Source: Corynespora cassiicola (Eukaryota > Ascomycota > Dothideomycetes > Pleosporales > Corynesporascaceae). Taken from it: a stretch of DNA of 64,000 bases. The DNA lies in assembly GCA_022059125.1 (NCBI GenBank), contig JAEUWY010000006.1:2976001-3040000 (forward strand), given 5' to 3'. How positions within the stretch are numbered: position 1 is the first letter of the stretch; every line of letters starts with the position of its first letter. The notes below the pieces were generated by a model. It did not search any database. It saw only the letters and a list, made by a program, of their open reading frames with translations, and had not been told where the DNA came from. Shown here piece by piece: positions 32,931 to 42,529 of the stretch. The position numbers were made by a program, and so were the translations under genes.

Positions 32931-35348
32931 ATGCCACGCTGCTCGAAAACGAGTTCAAATGACTTTCTCCATTGGGAAAGAAGACTAACAGAGGAGAGAA
33001 AGGCTAAATATAGAGGAACGGCGAGTGTCAAGTTTGAAGTACTTGATTTTCAGCATGAAAAAGATATCAAAGATGAAAAAAGGATTGACCATTTCTTTAT
33101 GGAAAAAGATTGTGATCGGCTCGATTTCCAGAACCACATACCCGCTCTCATCGATCAGCAGTCTCTTGACGCTGCTATCCAGTATTCAGGTCTACAGAAT
33201 AGTTCGCTGATGTCTGAAAAAAGAGAGAATTTCCTGAAACTAGAGTTTCCTCCCGGTATCCGACTAGAATGCCTTCAAGGCCTCCATAGAACTCAGGCAG
33301 CTGCAATCCACCTTCCTGGCATGGAAAAACGATGGATTGTTGAGTTATTACTCAAAGGTTGGACACTCCCGCCTCATACTAAAAGATACTAGGCCACTGA
33401 CTATATCCTAAGACATTAGTGAAGACTTGAAGATGCACCTTATTGAAAAATATTCACGCGAAAGGCAGCCAAATGATGGGGAATTTTACAGCAAAATCCG
33501 TCGCTATCAGCAATCTGGCAACGATTTCTTTGAGAAGCGTTGGATGGCTCGATTAGAACGTATAGCCCCTCGAAAAAGGAAGAACTTGACAAGAATCTTG
33601 AGCAATAACGCATATGTGTCTGCGTTCGATGGCCAGCTAGCTATGCCCGGGCTTGGAGGAGGTATGAAGCTTAGTACATTGCATACAATGCTTGCCATGC
33701 GATGTGACGAGGTATGGGCTCGGGAAGAATCTTGCGCAAATATTTTCGGTTAGTAACACTAGCAGGAAATTCTTCGCTATCTCAATTACATCAACGATAC
33801 ATGGTCTAGGATACTACTCAGAGACACTGAAACGATGAAGAAACTGGACAGATTTACGGTTGAAGTAGTCCAGCTTACAGCTCCAGGAGCTTGTCCACGG
33901 GATAAAGAGAAATTGCATGGTATGCTAGAGAAAGGTCACATTTTCCAGGCTTTCAGCACGCCGGAGCGTGAAAGAATCTGGAGGGAAGTATTAGCCGTAT
34001 CAGTGGATCGCTTGATACCCTCACTACACAGTTTTTTTGCGGACCTCAATTACCTACAAGGTCCGGCAGAATGCATCAAGCAACTCTACGACTCACCCCA
34101 GGATCTAATGCATACCACACTGAAACATTATTTCTCCGACAAGAACCAACAAAACAACACCTGTATAGTCCAAATTTCAGAATCAAAGTTTGTGACCAGA
34201 CCAGGAAGTGCTACAGATCGGCTTGACCTTGGGTACAGGCAGATATGGTTAAGCGCGATGCGAGAATACAAATGCATTCCACCACGACCGAAAAAGGTAG
34301 CAAGAGACCTAGTAGCCAAGCCAACTCTCAACGAAAACGAGTTGGCCTCATCCAGATTTGCAAATCTTTCTTATCGACTAGGCTTTGAAACTAACCAAAT
34401 CCGAAAGTTAGCCCAGCGATCTGGTGACAGAGAGATTGCTCGCAATGCCCTGCTAAAAGCTCGAAACCAAAAACAGTTCTTATACGACTCTTCAATTTTT
34501 GAAGAGTCCGTGCAGAGCATAGTAAAATTCTTCAACCTCGCCACGGAAATACCAGTAGAAGAAGAAGCCAACATGGTATCTAAAGTTCGCTATCTGCATG
34601 ACCCGCGGCAGCGTTGTGGACTTCCTAGAGACCGAGACTATCAGGATGATCGTTTTGTACTTTTCTTGGATAGAATTCACGATGGAAAAAGAAAAGAATC
34701 TGGAATAACGCCATTCTTTGTCCGCAGATCCGTTTACCTAGCCTTTTTCGGACCGTTCTATGCTACTAATGGTAATATTTCGATGGCCTTTCATGAAGAC
34801 ATAGGTGGAAGCATATCGGAGTGTGATAAAAGAAAGCAGACTCAGCGTGAGCAGCGTGAGCAGGCTGAGCTTGAAGTGCGAGAAAGAGCCGAGGTAAAGC
34901 AATCTGAGTTGCAAACTATCTCAACGCCGTCAACTGCCGCAGTTGTGGAGCAGACGAGTTGGAAAGAGCCACATCATGCTCAAATTTCCGTCAGTGAGCC
35001 ACATGTAAGACCCAGACTACGACCTTTATTTTCGACTTACTCATCAGCATACAGCACACAAATAACACTGTCTCAAAAGTTTGCATTAATTTCATGATCT
35101 GGAAAGAGGGAGAATGGAAAGTCGACCATGCTGTGCTTGATGACCCCAGAAACGAATGGGAGTTCAGGAGAGTGGCAATCAAATACATAAATAAGGGGAT
35201 GGAGATTTTGGATCAAAACAAGAGGACGTTGAATATCGAAACGTTTTTGGAGGATGTCATTAAAGACAAGTCAAACGCTGTATATGTGGCCAGACGAACC
35301 CCTTTAAACACGAAATCACAGGAACGGAAAAAAAGGCTGCTGCATTGA
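32931..35348 (+). CDS. DUF3723 family protein, four exons
   Basis: Exons 32931-33357, 33413-33711, 33766-34993 and 35080-35348 (introns 55, 54 and 86 nt, all in phase) give 740 residues. Family motifs run through the joins: LQGLHRTQAAAIHLP, EKYSRERQPNDGEFYSKIR, PGLGGGMKLSTLHTMLAMRC, LTAPGACPRDKEKL, IFQAFSTPERERIW and LIPSLHSFFADLNYLQ. A Gln/Glu-rich stretch near residue 570-600 is followed by the C-terminal WKEGEWKVDHAVLDD region. DUF3723 has no known biochemical role; it is one of the families most often found as Starship cargo. The gene appears intact. The third intron (34994-35079) is the least certain, since a second donor at CAT|GTAAGA gives the wrong phase. Confidence 0.88.
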
Positions 35349-35386
35349 TCATTACGAGTATTTTCTATCGAAAAGGGTTGGGCACT

Positions 35387-35524
35387 TGTTGAATATCACG
35401 ATTCTGAGATGTGACGTATATGGGGGCACTGCGACTCAACAGTACTAGTCTCTTGGCACTTGTATATACATCAGCTCTTCTGCAGTCTCTCAAAAATCAA
35501 TGCAACATAACAACCCAACCAACA
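35387..35524 (+). repeat. Solo LTR A, family 1 (TGTTGAATATCACG...CAACA)
   Basis: 138 bp, TG...CA ends, with a perfect 5-bp target duplication GCACT on both sides (35382-35386 and 35525-35529). It inserted 38 bp after the DUF3723 stop. Confidence 0.88.
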
Positions 35525-35624
35525 GCACTAACGTGACATGTGACATATGTATGTGATATCCTGCCTTTTAGATATGACAGTGAATTCAATCACTTACTTC
35601 AGACCATTTTCTGAAGATCGGGCG

Positions 35625-35984
35625 TTGTCTGCGGACCAGCCGTTGTCTGCGGACCAGCCGTTGTCTGCGGACCAGCCGTTGTCTGCGGACCAGCCGTTGT
35701 CTGCGGACCAGCCGTTGTCTGCGGACCAGCCGTTGTCTGCGGACCAGCCGTTGTCTGCGGACCAGCCGTTGTCTGCGGACCAGCCGTTGTCTGTGGACCG
35801 GGCGTTGTCTGTGGACCGGGCGTTGTCTGTGGACCGGGCGTTGTCTGTGGACCGGGCGTTGTCTGTGGACCGGGCGTTGTCTGTGGACCGGGCGTTGTCT
35901 GTGGACCGGGCGTTGTCTGTGGACCGGGCGTTGTCTGCGGACCAGCCTTTGTCTGCGGACCAGCCTTTGTCTGCGGACCTGTTG
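35625..35984 (+). repeat. 18-bp minisatellite, 20 units in three blocks
   Basis: Units of 18 bp based on TTGTCTGCGGACCAGCCG. Nine units carry GCGGACCAG, the next eight carry GTGGACCGG, and the last three return to GCGGACCAG (two of them with CCTTTG). As 18 is a multiple of three and no unit contains a stop, frames stay open on both strands and yield artefactual repeat proteins. It lies between two LTRs of the same family. Confidence 0.92.
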
Positions 35985-36266
35985 AATATCACTGTTGATT
36001 TGGTTGTTATGTTGCATTTTTTTTTTTGAGAGACTGTAGAAGAGCTGATATATATATACAGTGCCAAGAGACTAGTACTGTGGAGTCGCAGTGCCCCCAT
36101 ATACGTCACATCTCAGAATCGTGATATTCAACAATCACGATTCTGAGATGTGACGTATATGGGGGCACTGCGACTCCACAGTACTAGTCTCTTGGCACTG
36201 TATATATATATATCAGCTCTTCTACAGTCTGTCAAAAATCAATGCAACATAACAACCCAACCAACA
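35980..36266 (+). repeat. LTR C, family 1, interrupted by LTR B; followed by a PBS
   Basis: LTR C starts TGTTGAATATCAC at 35980, is interrupted at 35993 and resumes after a duplicated ATCAC to end CAACA at 36266. GTTACGAGCCCGG, nearly the primer-binding site of the 13.5-kb Copia, lies just beyond. This marks C as the 5' LTR of an otherwise lost Copia-type element. I see no target duplication (GGACC versus GGTTA), as expected if the rest was deleted. Confidence 0.75.
35993..36133 (-). repeat. LTR B, family 1, nested inverted inside LTR C
   Basis: A 141-bp LTR in reverse orientation with a perfect 5-bp target duplication ATCAC (35988-35992 and 36134-36138), both copies belonging to the interrupted LTR C. 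B and C differ little, so together they form a near-perfect inverted repeat of about 130 bp per arm. Confidence 0.85.
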
Positions 36267-36671
36267 GGTTACGAGCCCGGGCTCTGCACGCAAGTGAGAT
36301 CGGAACTACAGAAATCTACAGCTAAGCTTCCGCAGCTGGACAATACCTCTCTTTAGCGATTTCCAACTAACTCGCTAGAAATGCCGAACTTAAAAAGAGC
36401 CAGAAAAAGTAGTGATGATGATGAATTTCTGTCAACGGAAAGCTGATACTCTAATTTCTATCTCATTCATTTACGTCAGTGGCCATGTCACTCTCCTGAG
36501 GTCGGCCCTTCACAAATCCGGGGCAGCCGAAAAACCAATTGGAACGCCACGGCTGCGACAATGCCACGGCCAAGGAACGATACCAAAAGAAAGAAGACAC
36601 GAACTATGAACTAGCCGCGTAAGCCCTAAAATACTTCATCAGAACGTGATGTAGCAAGCAATGGGATAAAA

Positions 36672-37304
36672 ATGTCGGCCTCAATTACTGGATCCTTGAT
36701 GGACCTCCTCCAACTATCAACTATAACCCAAAAGAAACCACCACGGCCACGAAGAAAACAGCAACGAAAACCTCACCGCTGGACGAATGAAGAACTAAAT
36801 CTCATTTGTTATCTTCGGCTGCATCGCGGCTGGGGCTGAAGCCAGATTCAAAGAACGTTTTTCTCGTCGGCAACGGCTGGTGCAGTAAGACTCATCTATA
36901 CCCACACACCGACCGAAAAACGCATGCACCGCGCATCAGCAGCATCATCTACGATTGTCAGCCCTGCAGCTATTGCTAATCTGAGGAGTGCCACCGGTCA
37001 AAAAATCTCTATATCCACCTCCTCATCTAAACGGGGACCAAGTCACTCAACTTCAGCTACATCCAGCTCCGTTCGGACTATAAATGAAGTGCAACTAGTC
37101 GCCCAAGCTACACCAAGCATTGAAAACAATTGGGCAACCTCAGCCGACAATAGCACTACTAGGCATTACAACCTGCGACCAAACAGACCTAACAATTTCA
37201 GGAAGAGTAGGTCGCCGTGTCGGGTTGATCGTTCACGTTTTCCCCGCTTCTCTGAGGCATACGAAACCCACTGCGAGCAAGATACTGCTTCTGACGCAGA
37301 ATAA
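36672..37304 (+). pseudogene. Myb/SANT-like protein, broken by TGA
   Basis: A 211-codon frame from ATG 36672 broken only by TGA at 36837-36839 (codon 56). A basic N-terminus (KKPPRPRRKQQRKPH) is followed by RWTNEELNLICYLRLHRGWG, then the TGA, then SQIQRTFF and a helix with the spacing of a Myb-like/SANT domain. The rest is Ser/Thr-rich and disordered, ending near HYNLRPNRP and an acidic tail. The stop is where family members carry a tryptophan-like position, so TGG to TGA is the likely change. Similar sequence appears again at about 38090-38175. Confidence 0.6.
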
Positions 37305-37404
37305 TCTCCACCTTTCCGATCTTCTTCATCAGAATCGTCTGTGTGCAGTCCCTCCGTCCCCTTGACTCAACTTAGTGACGTATCTAGCCTAGATCTCTTT
37401 GGGC

Positions 37405-37500
37405 TAGAAGTACTAGTCTCTTGGCATTGTATATATATATCGGCTCTTCCAAGGTCTCTCAAGGAATAAAAAATGCAAAAAACAACAACCCAATCAACAG
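37405..37500 (+). repeat. LTR D, diverged family 1 copy, 5' truncated
   Basis: Aligns with the 3' two-thirds of LTRs A-C (AGTACTAGTCTCTTGGCA..., CTCTTCC..., AACAACCCAATCAACA) and lacks the first 45 bp. Confidence 0.7.
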
Positions 37501-37559
37501 AGCCGGTCCTTGCCTGTGGATCAGATATCACGTGCAACAGATGCTAGATGCGCATGCAT

Positions 37560-37680
37560 TGTTGAAGCAAGTGATTCTTGTTAATTATAATGTAGGTAGG
37601 TGGAACGCCTTATATATACATATATATTTGCATATCCAGCACCAGTTTCATCTATGTTTCAGCCACCGTGATATTTGACA
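37560..37680 (-). repeat. Solo LTR, family 2, inverted
   Basis: 121 bp, TG...CA on both strands; reverse relative of 28241-28367. Flanks are TGCAT and CGCAT, four of five bases matching. A partial forward copy (3' part, ending CTTGCTTCAACA) follows at about 37685-37746. Confidence 0.7.
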
Positions 37681-37817
37681 CGCATATATATGTACCATCC
37701 TGCCTGTTAGACACAAGCAATCAATAAGAATCACTTGCTTCAACAGATCGTGAGTCAAAATTTGGACATGACGGGATCTGAGACTCTATACTCACAATTC
37801 AGCTTTCGCAGGAAGTT

Positions 37818-38066
37818 ATGAAAATGGCGACAAATAAGCCGACATTCACAGTGCGGAAACTCAGTATAATAGAGATTGAAATTGTAAAAAAGGGGGCAAA
37901 CCGGATCAACGCCCCTCACTCAAAGAAAAAGAAAAGAAAGAAAGCGAAAAGTGTCTCGATATCACAGATGCCCCAACTCGACACTCCTGTGACTAATCTA
38001 TCCGAAACACCAAGACGGAAGAAATGGAATCGATTTACATGTGACCCAAGCTACTCTACTAGATGA
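37818..38066 (+). CDS. Small Lys-rich hypothetical protein
   Basis: 82 codons with a strongly basic centre (SKKKKRKKAKS). No domain; a similar basic start precedes the Myb-like remnant, so this may be the 5' part of a second broken copy. Weak call. Confidence 0.3.
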   Translation: MKMATNKPTFTVRKLSIIEIEIVKKGANRINAPHSKKKKRKKAKSVSISQMPQLDTPVTNLSETPRRKKWNRFTCDPSYSTR

Positions 38067-38089
38067 ACAAGCAGCATATAAGTCAACGG

Positions 38090-38220
38090 AATAGAACATA
38101 TCAGCCCCAATCACGAGATCCTTGGTGGACCTTCACTTATCAACGTCTCCAAAGAAACCACCACGACCAGCACAAAGACCCCTGCTCCGACGGCAGGAGC
38201 CAAGAGCAAAAAAGTGTCGG
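38090..38220 (+). pseudogene. Fragment of a second Myb-like gene copy
   Basis: DNA from about 38100 aligns with 36675-36770, sharing the GGATCCTTGATGGACCT-like block and AAAGAAACCACCACGRCCA. The SANT part is not recognisable downstream, so only the 5' end was kept. Confidence 0.5.
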
Positions 38221-39396
38221 GACTCGCCGAAGAGTCTACAAAGTCACAATATCAAGAAATGGCAAGAAGAGCGGGTCACTATCATCGACTTCAATATGAC
38301 GAAGGTTGCCGGTTTACAGAGGTAACAAGGGTAAGAATCATCAACAACGATGTGTTCCAAGAGCTGCTGGAAGAACGAGGAAAATGCGGATAAAATACAT
38401 ATTTGAGAAAGTAGCATCCCCTGTACGTTTGTAAGAGGCTGCAAGCAAAGAAGAGTAGTGGAATCATGACGAAAGCTATTACGAGACTGCCCAGTGGTAT
38501 CGCGTACCGCTGTGAACTATTCATGGCGCTTGAGTTACGCGAAAATGAGAAGCATGTAAGGGAAAAAGGCTGCGTATGCGGCTTGAAAATCGATGTCCAT
38601 CAGATGTGCGTTCGTCATGAACTGAGTTTAGCGTGATTCGAATAAAGAATGGAGGTACTGAAAACAGGCCCTAAGCTATACGGGCCTATTATTGGGCAGA
38701 CAATACAGCTCTTACGTATTGTGCTGCAAGTTGATAGGGACCCAGTATCTGGCTTTCAGGGTCCCAGTAGCGGGAACGTACTATAGTCCCTCATGTTATC
38801 GAATGTGAAAGCTACAGTCATAGCAGCCAGTAGGCGTCTCAATAGGCCAGGTGCTATGAGAGCGGTAGAGCAAACCCTCGGTGAAGGCTCAAGAAGAGCA
38901 GCATGGAATGAAACAGTAGGTCTTGCGCGCCGACGCACGTTTGCTGCACATACACCAACGTTTGTCCTCTAGTGGTATGCTCTTGCTGAATTCTGCCTGC
39001 TTCTCTCAACTAGCATCCGGTTAGTGAGCGCCAAGATACACCGCCTCCAACCCCATCTGAACAGTCAGCCTAGAGAGCTTTGCCCGCCTGACTAGTGCTT
39101 TTGCGCGCGACCCTTTGTCAAGCCGTTCTTATCTCAACAGCGTCCTGCTCTGTCTGGCTGCAATGGCTATCCCTCTCCCAGAAACAATGCATATCAAACT
39201 GATTCAAGGATCTAGCATGGGTATACGGAATGAACTTGTCTAACCATCAATTGCTTCTTCAGCTTTGAAACCCAGACCACAAAAGTTTCATCAGCCACCG
39301 CCTACAAGACAGTACCCTTTGTCTCCATCCTGCGCGGTGGAGTTCCCGGTACAAAGATCCCTGTGGTAAAGGTCACGTCCTTCTGAAGCCCTATAC
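38221..39396. other. Gene-poor stretch between cargo and captain 3' end
   Basis: Only ORFs under 80 codons. A 7-bp hairpin (GGGACCC...GGGTCCC) lies near 38737-38765. No supported gene. Confidence 0.45.
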
Positions 39397-41803
39397 CTAT
39401 GTCACTATACCGTGTACATCCAAGGCATGACGCTGGAAGTGCATCTTGTCCTGGAGAGATATCTTGCAGAGCTCACAGCTAGGACGGACCCCTCCCCTGA
39501 TGTACTGCAAGTGCTTCCGCTTGAAATGTCTGCTGACATCGCCTCCGCGGCCGAATTCGTAGACGCGTTCTTTGATGGGCAGGTTAGGGTTGCCCACGCA
39601 CTTGAAACACCTCTTTGGCCTCTTCTCTTTGTACACAGATACCTTTGCCGCTTCTAACACCTCTCGGTCGCGCTCTGGCTGACTTTTACCTGGCGGAGCA
39701 TCCTTTCCACTCTGTCGCTTCCTTCGAATGGGGTTCATGACACCCTCTTCAATGCCACAGTATCGCGTAACGGCACGGATTGCCTTGTTCCGTCGGCGAA
39801 GTTCCTCCTCCAGACTGAGCCCGGGCTTTGCCAGCATGGCGTCGACCAGCTCCTGCTGGGCAGAGGGCAAGACATCGTGCACCTCTTCGAACTTGTCTTT
39901 CGGTTCTATGCCGGCCAGCTGCTGCTCCACATCACGCACGGACTGTTCGTACTCCCAACGCTCCTTGACGTCCTGGAGAAGGGCGTGCCGCTGCCGCTGC
40001 CTTTCCCGGTTGATCTTGCGGCCGAGCACTTTGTACTGCGAGTGCTTTACGGCGTCCTTGCGGGCACGTCTGAGTCGCTCTCGCTGTGCGATCAAAGAAT
40101 GGACGGCGGGATGTTCGTTCACGGATGCAGATTGTTCTGCCGTGAGCCGGCGTGGCCGACGCCGATCGACAGATCGGCTCATGGTACAAGCCGCCCGCAT
40201 GAGCGCGTCTCGGGGCTGCATGCCTCGCACCACTGCCTGCACGTCGACCGTGATGCGTCGTGACAGGTAGTGCTTCAAAAACGTCTTGATACTGGCGTGC
40301 CCCATCATCAAGTTCTGCATCTGGTCCTTGACGTTGCCTATGCAATGTGTCAGGACTGTGTGGTCCCTGCAGCAACTCGCTAAGCTTACCATCTTCATTG
40401 AAGGCTTTCCCTCCCGCATATCTCAGCGAATAAGGGCGAGCGACCTGAGCAAACCCCGTGATCTGCCCTAGATCTCGGATCCAGGGCAGCAAAGTGGAAT
40501 AGGGAAGTGGTTCGTCGGGAGAGATGGTCCAGCCGTTCGAAGTCTTCACTGCTTTGCGGAACACCGGGATATCGTCCAGACTCTTGTTGAGACGCAGGGG
40601 AAGCTCGTTGCGGCAGGGCGGGATGTGGAGCCTAGTCAGCTCCTCTTCCGAGGTCAAGTTGTAGGCTGCAAATGCTTGGTCGTGAAAGAGCATCCCCAGG
40701 AGGATGACATGTGGACTGAAGATGAGGGAATCATCGTACATGATTTCAGGGAGAGGAAACGTGTTCCTGCACAGCCTATCAGTGCTCGTCAGGGTACAAG
40801 GTGTTAGATGGGGTACACTCTACATGTCTTTGACTCCGAGAAACTGTTTCGTGAATTCGAAGGTGAATTCTAGAAAGATCAGGTGAGGGCCGCCCTCTGG
40901 GTCTCGGCGTAGTGTGGCTTGGATATGCCGGTAGTGGAGGCCGAGGAGAGCCTTTGGCCGGTTCGCAGTCCAGCCGCCGAGTTGTAGATAGAGCTGAGCT
41001 TGCATCCGATAGCGCCCGTGGCAATACCGCTTCTCCGTCGTGACCAGATTCGTTCGCAGCACTAGGGTCAGGTCCTCGACATACATGCAGGCTTTGTCGC
41101 GACCGATCGCCACCAGGCCGTGTTTCTTTGCCAGCTTCCTCAGCACCTGTGCTCGAGGTCAGACATGGCGCGCGCGTTGCCCTCCGACGGGAGACTCTGG
41201 GGCTGGCTAGTCATACCTTGTGCATGCTCCGGTTCATCTTCGGATCGAGCTTGACCCCGGTCGACCTTTCGTATACGAGACGGAAAACCTTCCAGTACGT
41301 CCCGAGGGAACTCTCGACCTTAGTTCTTCGGCGTCTCCTCTCTGACTCCCCCCAGCGCTGGCCGAGGAGCCAGTCGAAGAACGTGAACAGAGTACCGAGT
41401 GAGACGGTCTCGTAGTTCCGGAGCCCGTCTTGGCGCAGATACGTCCAGCACCTGAGCCTGTATCAGCGGCGGATTGCTCCACCGTGGGATGTCTCTCGGT
41501 CTGGAGTGTGACCTACCGGTGCCATTCGTTCTCGATGCGGTCGAGAAGGCGGGTCGTGCTGTCCTTGTAGTCCTCCTTGGTGTATTCCCGTTCGTCGAAT
41601 GTTTCCAGTTGCTGGATGTAATACTCGGGCGGATGGCCGTCATCGTCAGAGAGCCGTGCTTCCTCTCTGAAATCTCTACCTAGCTCATCGTTTTCACTAT
41701 CGTCGAAGGTTTGCACATCCGTTAGGTCCATATCTGAACTGTTGTCCACGTTAGACTCGGCGTATTCGCTTCCGGAGTCCTTGTGCGATGAACGTCGTGG
41801 CAT
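39397..41803 (-). CDS. Starship captain: DUF3435 tyrosine recombinase, five exons
   Basis: Exons 41803-41517, 41451-41217, 41146-40824, 40766-40390 and 40337-39397; introns 65, 70, 57 and 52 nt, all in phase, giving 720 residues. Captains cut and join Starship ends at short target sites. Visible family blocks: YKDSTTRLLDRIENEWHRCW, FTFFDWLLGQRW, SLGTYWKVFRLVYERSTG, the Arg block ANRPKALLGLHYRHI, LIFSPHVILLGMLF, the second Arg block RPYSLRYAGGKAFNEDG, and GHASIKTFLKHYLSRR with the likely catalytic His and nucleophilic Tyr. A Cys/His zinc-finger-like region follows at the C-terminus (CFKCVGNP...HFKRKH, CELCKI...HALDVHG). No stop or frameshift is seen, so the gene looks intact. The same frame is open to an ATG at 42094, so a 97-residue longer N-terminus with poly-Ala/Gln is possible. 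Confidence 0.93.
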
Positions 41804-42034
41804 GGTGTGCCAGTGCAGGTTGGTTGCGAGAACAATCGACGGCACACTTTTGCGCGCAGCGATGCGGGGGAAGGAAGAAGGCGCGGCCTCGGTCTCGGTC
41901 TCCTCTATGTGTGCCTTATGCAGAGGAAGGGAGAAGAAGGAGGGCGAAGACGAGTTAAATACATCGATGCCGTCTGTGTCGCCATCATGACTGCTACGCT
42001 GACGACTACATCGAGCGTAAGCGGGCGTGACGAG

Positions 42035-42060
42035 TGCTGCTGCTGCTGCTGCTGCTGCTG
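42035..42060 (+). repeat. (CTG)n / (CAG)n triplet repeat
   Basis: Nearly nine TGC/CTG triplets upstream of the captain start, in its 5'UTR or in the alternative N-terminal extension. Confidence 0.85.
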
Positions 42061-42223
42061 AGGAGTCCTGGACTCGACATGGCACGGCTGACATGCAACG
42101 AGACTCTCAGGGCTAACTCGAACCTTACCCCTTGCATGGACGCAGGGCTCGACGCTAACTGTACTGGGAATCCCGAAGGGCACGTGCGCGGGAGGGGTGT
42201 TCGGAGGGTTTAGGGAGTTTTTG

Positions 42224-42283
42224 CGGCAAGCCAGCGCCCGAAAACGGCTTCACCACCCGCCAAATTCGGCCGCCAGCTTGCCG
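42224..42283. promoter_or_regulatory. Subterminal inverted repeats at the Starship end
   Basis: CGGCAAGCCAGCG at 42224-42236 and CGCCAGCTTGCCG at 42271-42283 are inverted copies with 11 of 13 matches, 17-76 bp from the inferred edge. Paired sites this close to a transposon end are good candidates for recombinase binding. That role is inference. Confidence 0.5.
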
Positions 42284-42297
42284 TCGGATTGTTTAAG

Positions 42298-42304
42298 AGA
42301 GTAA
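42298..42304 (-). other. Starship insertion junction with TTAC motif
   Basis: GC content collapses here and homology to the second Gypsy copy begins at GTAA (42301). On the captain strand this reads TTAC followed inward by TCTCTTAA, fitting a TTAC(N7)A pattern. The matching unoccupied place in the second Gypsy copy (51399-51402) is also TTAC(N7)A. Confidence 0.6.
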
Positions 42305-42529
42305 AAAAATACTAAAAAAAATACTTTAATAAAAAAAAAAGTATATTTTTTAGTAATAAAAAATAAAGTGTTTATATTAAACAGATATATACACTTAATA
42401 AAGCTAAAAAAAAAGCTAAATTAGAAATATATAGAACTAGAGACTATTATAGCTTAGATTAGACTAGATGTATATAAAGTAAATTTATTTAAACTATAAA
42501 GTATTTACCCGGTTTTCTATATATTATTA

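Larger units (their letters stand above)
1..42300 (-). mobile_element. Starship giant transposon, captain end (partial; other end left of window)
   Basis: I infer that this whole stretch belongs to one Starship. A DUF3435 tyrosine recombinase (captain) is the first gene inside the right edge and points inward, the standard Starship layout. DUF3723 and ferric reductase genes, both recurrent Starship cargo families, follow at 32.9-35.3 and 29.0-30.9 kb. Base composition is ordinary up to about 42,300 and then becomes almost pure A+T. The edge coincides with GTAA (TTAC on the captain strand), a target motif type reported for several Starships. No second AT-rich flank appears between 1 and 42,300, so the 3' end should lie outside the window, making the element at least 42.3 kb. 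The extent leftwards is inference; the captain identity is firm. Confidence 0.78.

Noticed and set aside
35625..35984. CRISPR-like array
   Set aside because: Head-to-tail repeats without spacers in a eukaryotic genome; it is a minisatellite.
35547..36109. Repeat proteins of 143-171 codons on both strands
   Set aside because: They are by-products of the 18-bp minisatellite; several frames are open on both strands and none has a sensible start or neighbour.
39412..40270. Plus-strand ORFs of 80-180 codons opposite the captain
   Set aside because: Antisense shadows of captain exons, which carry the family motifs.
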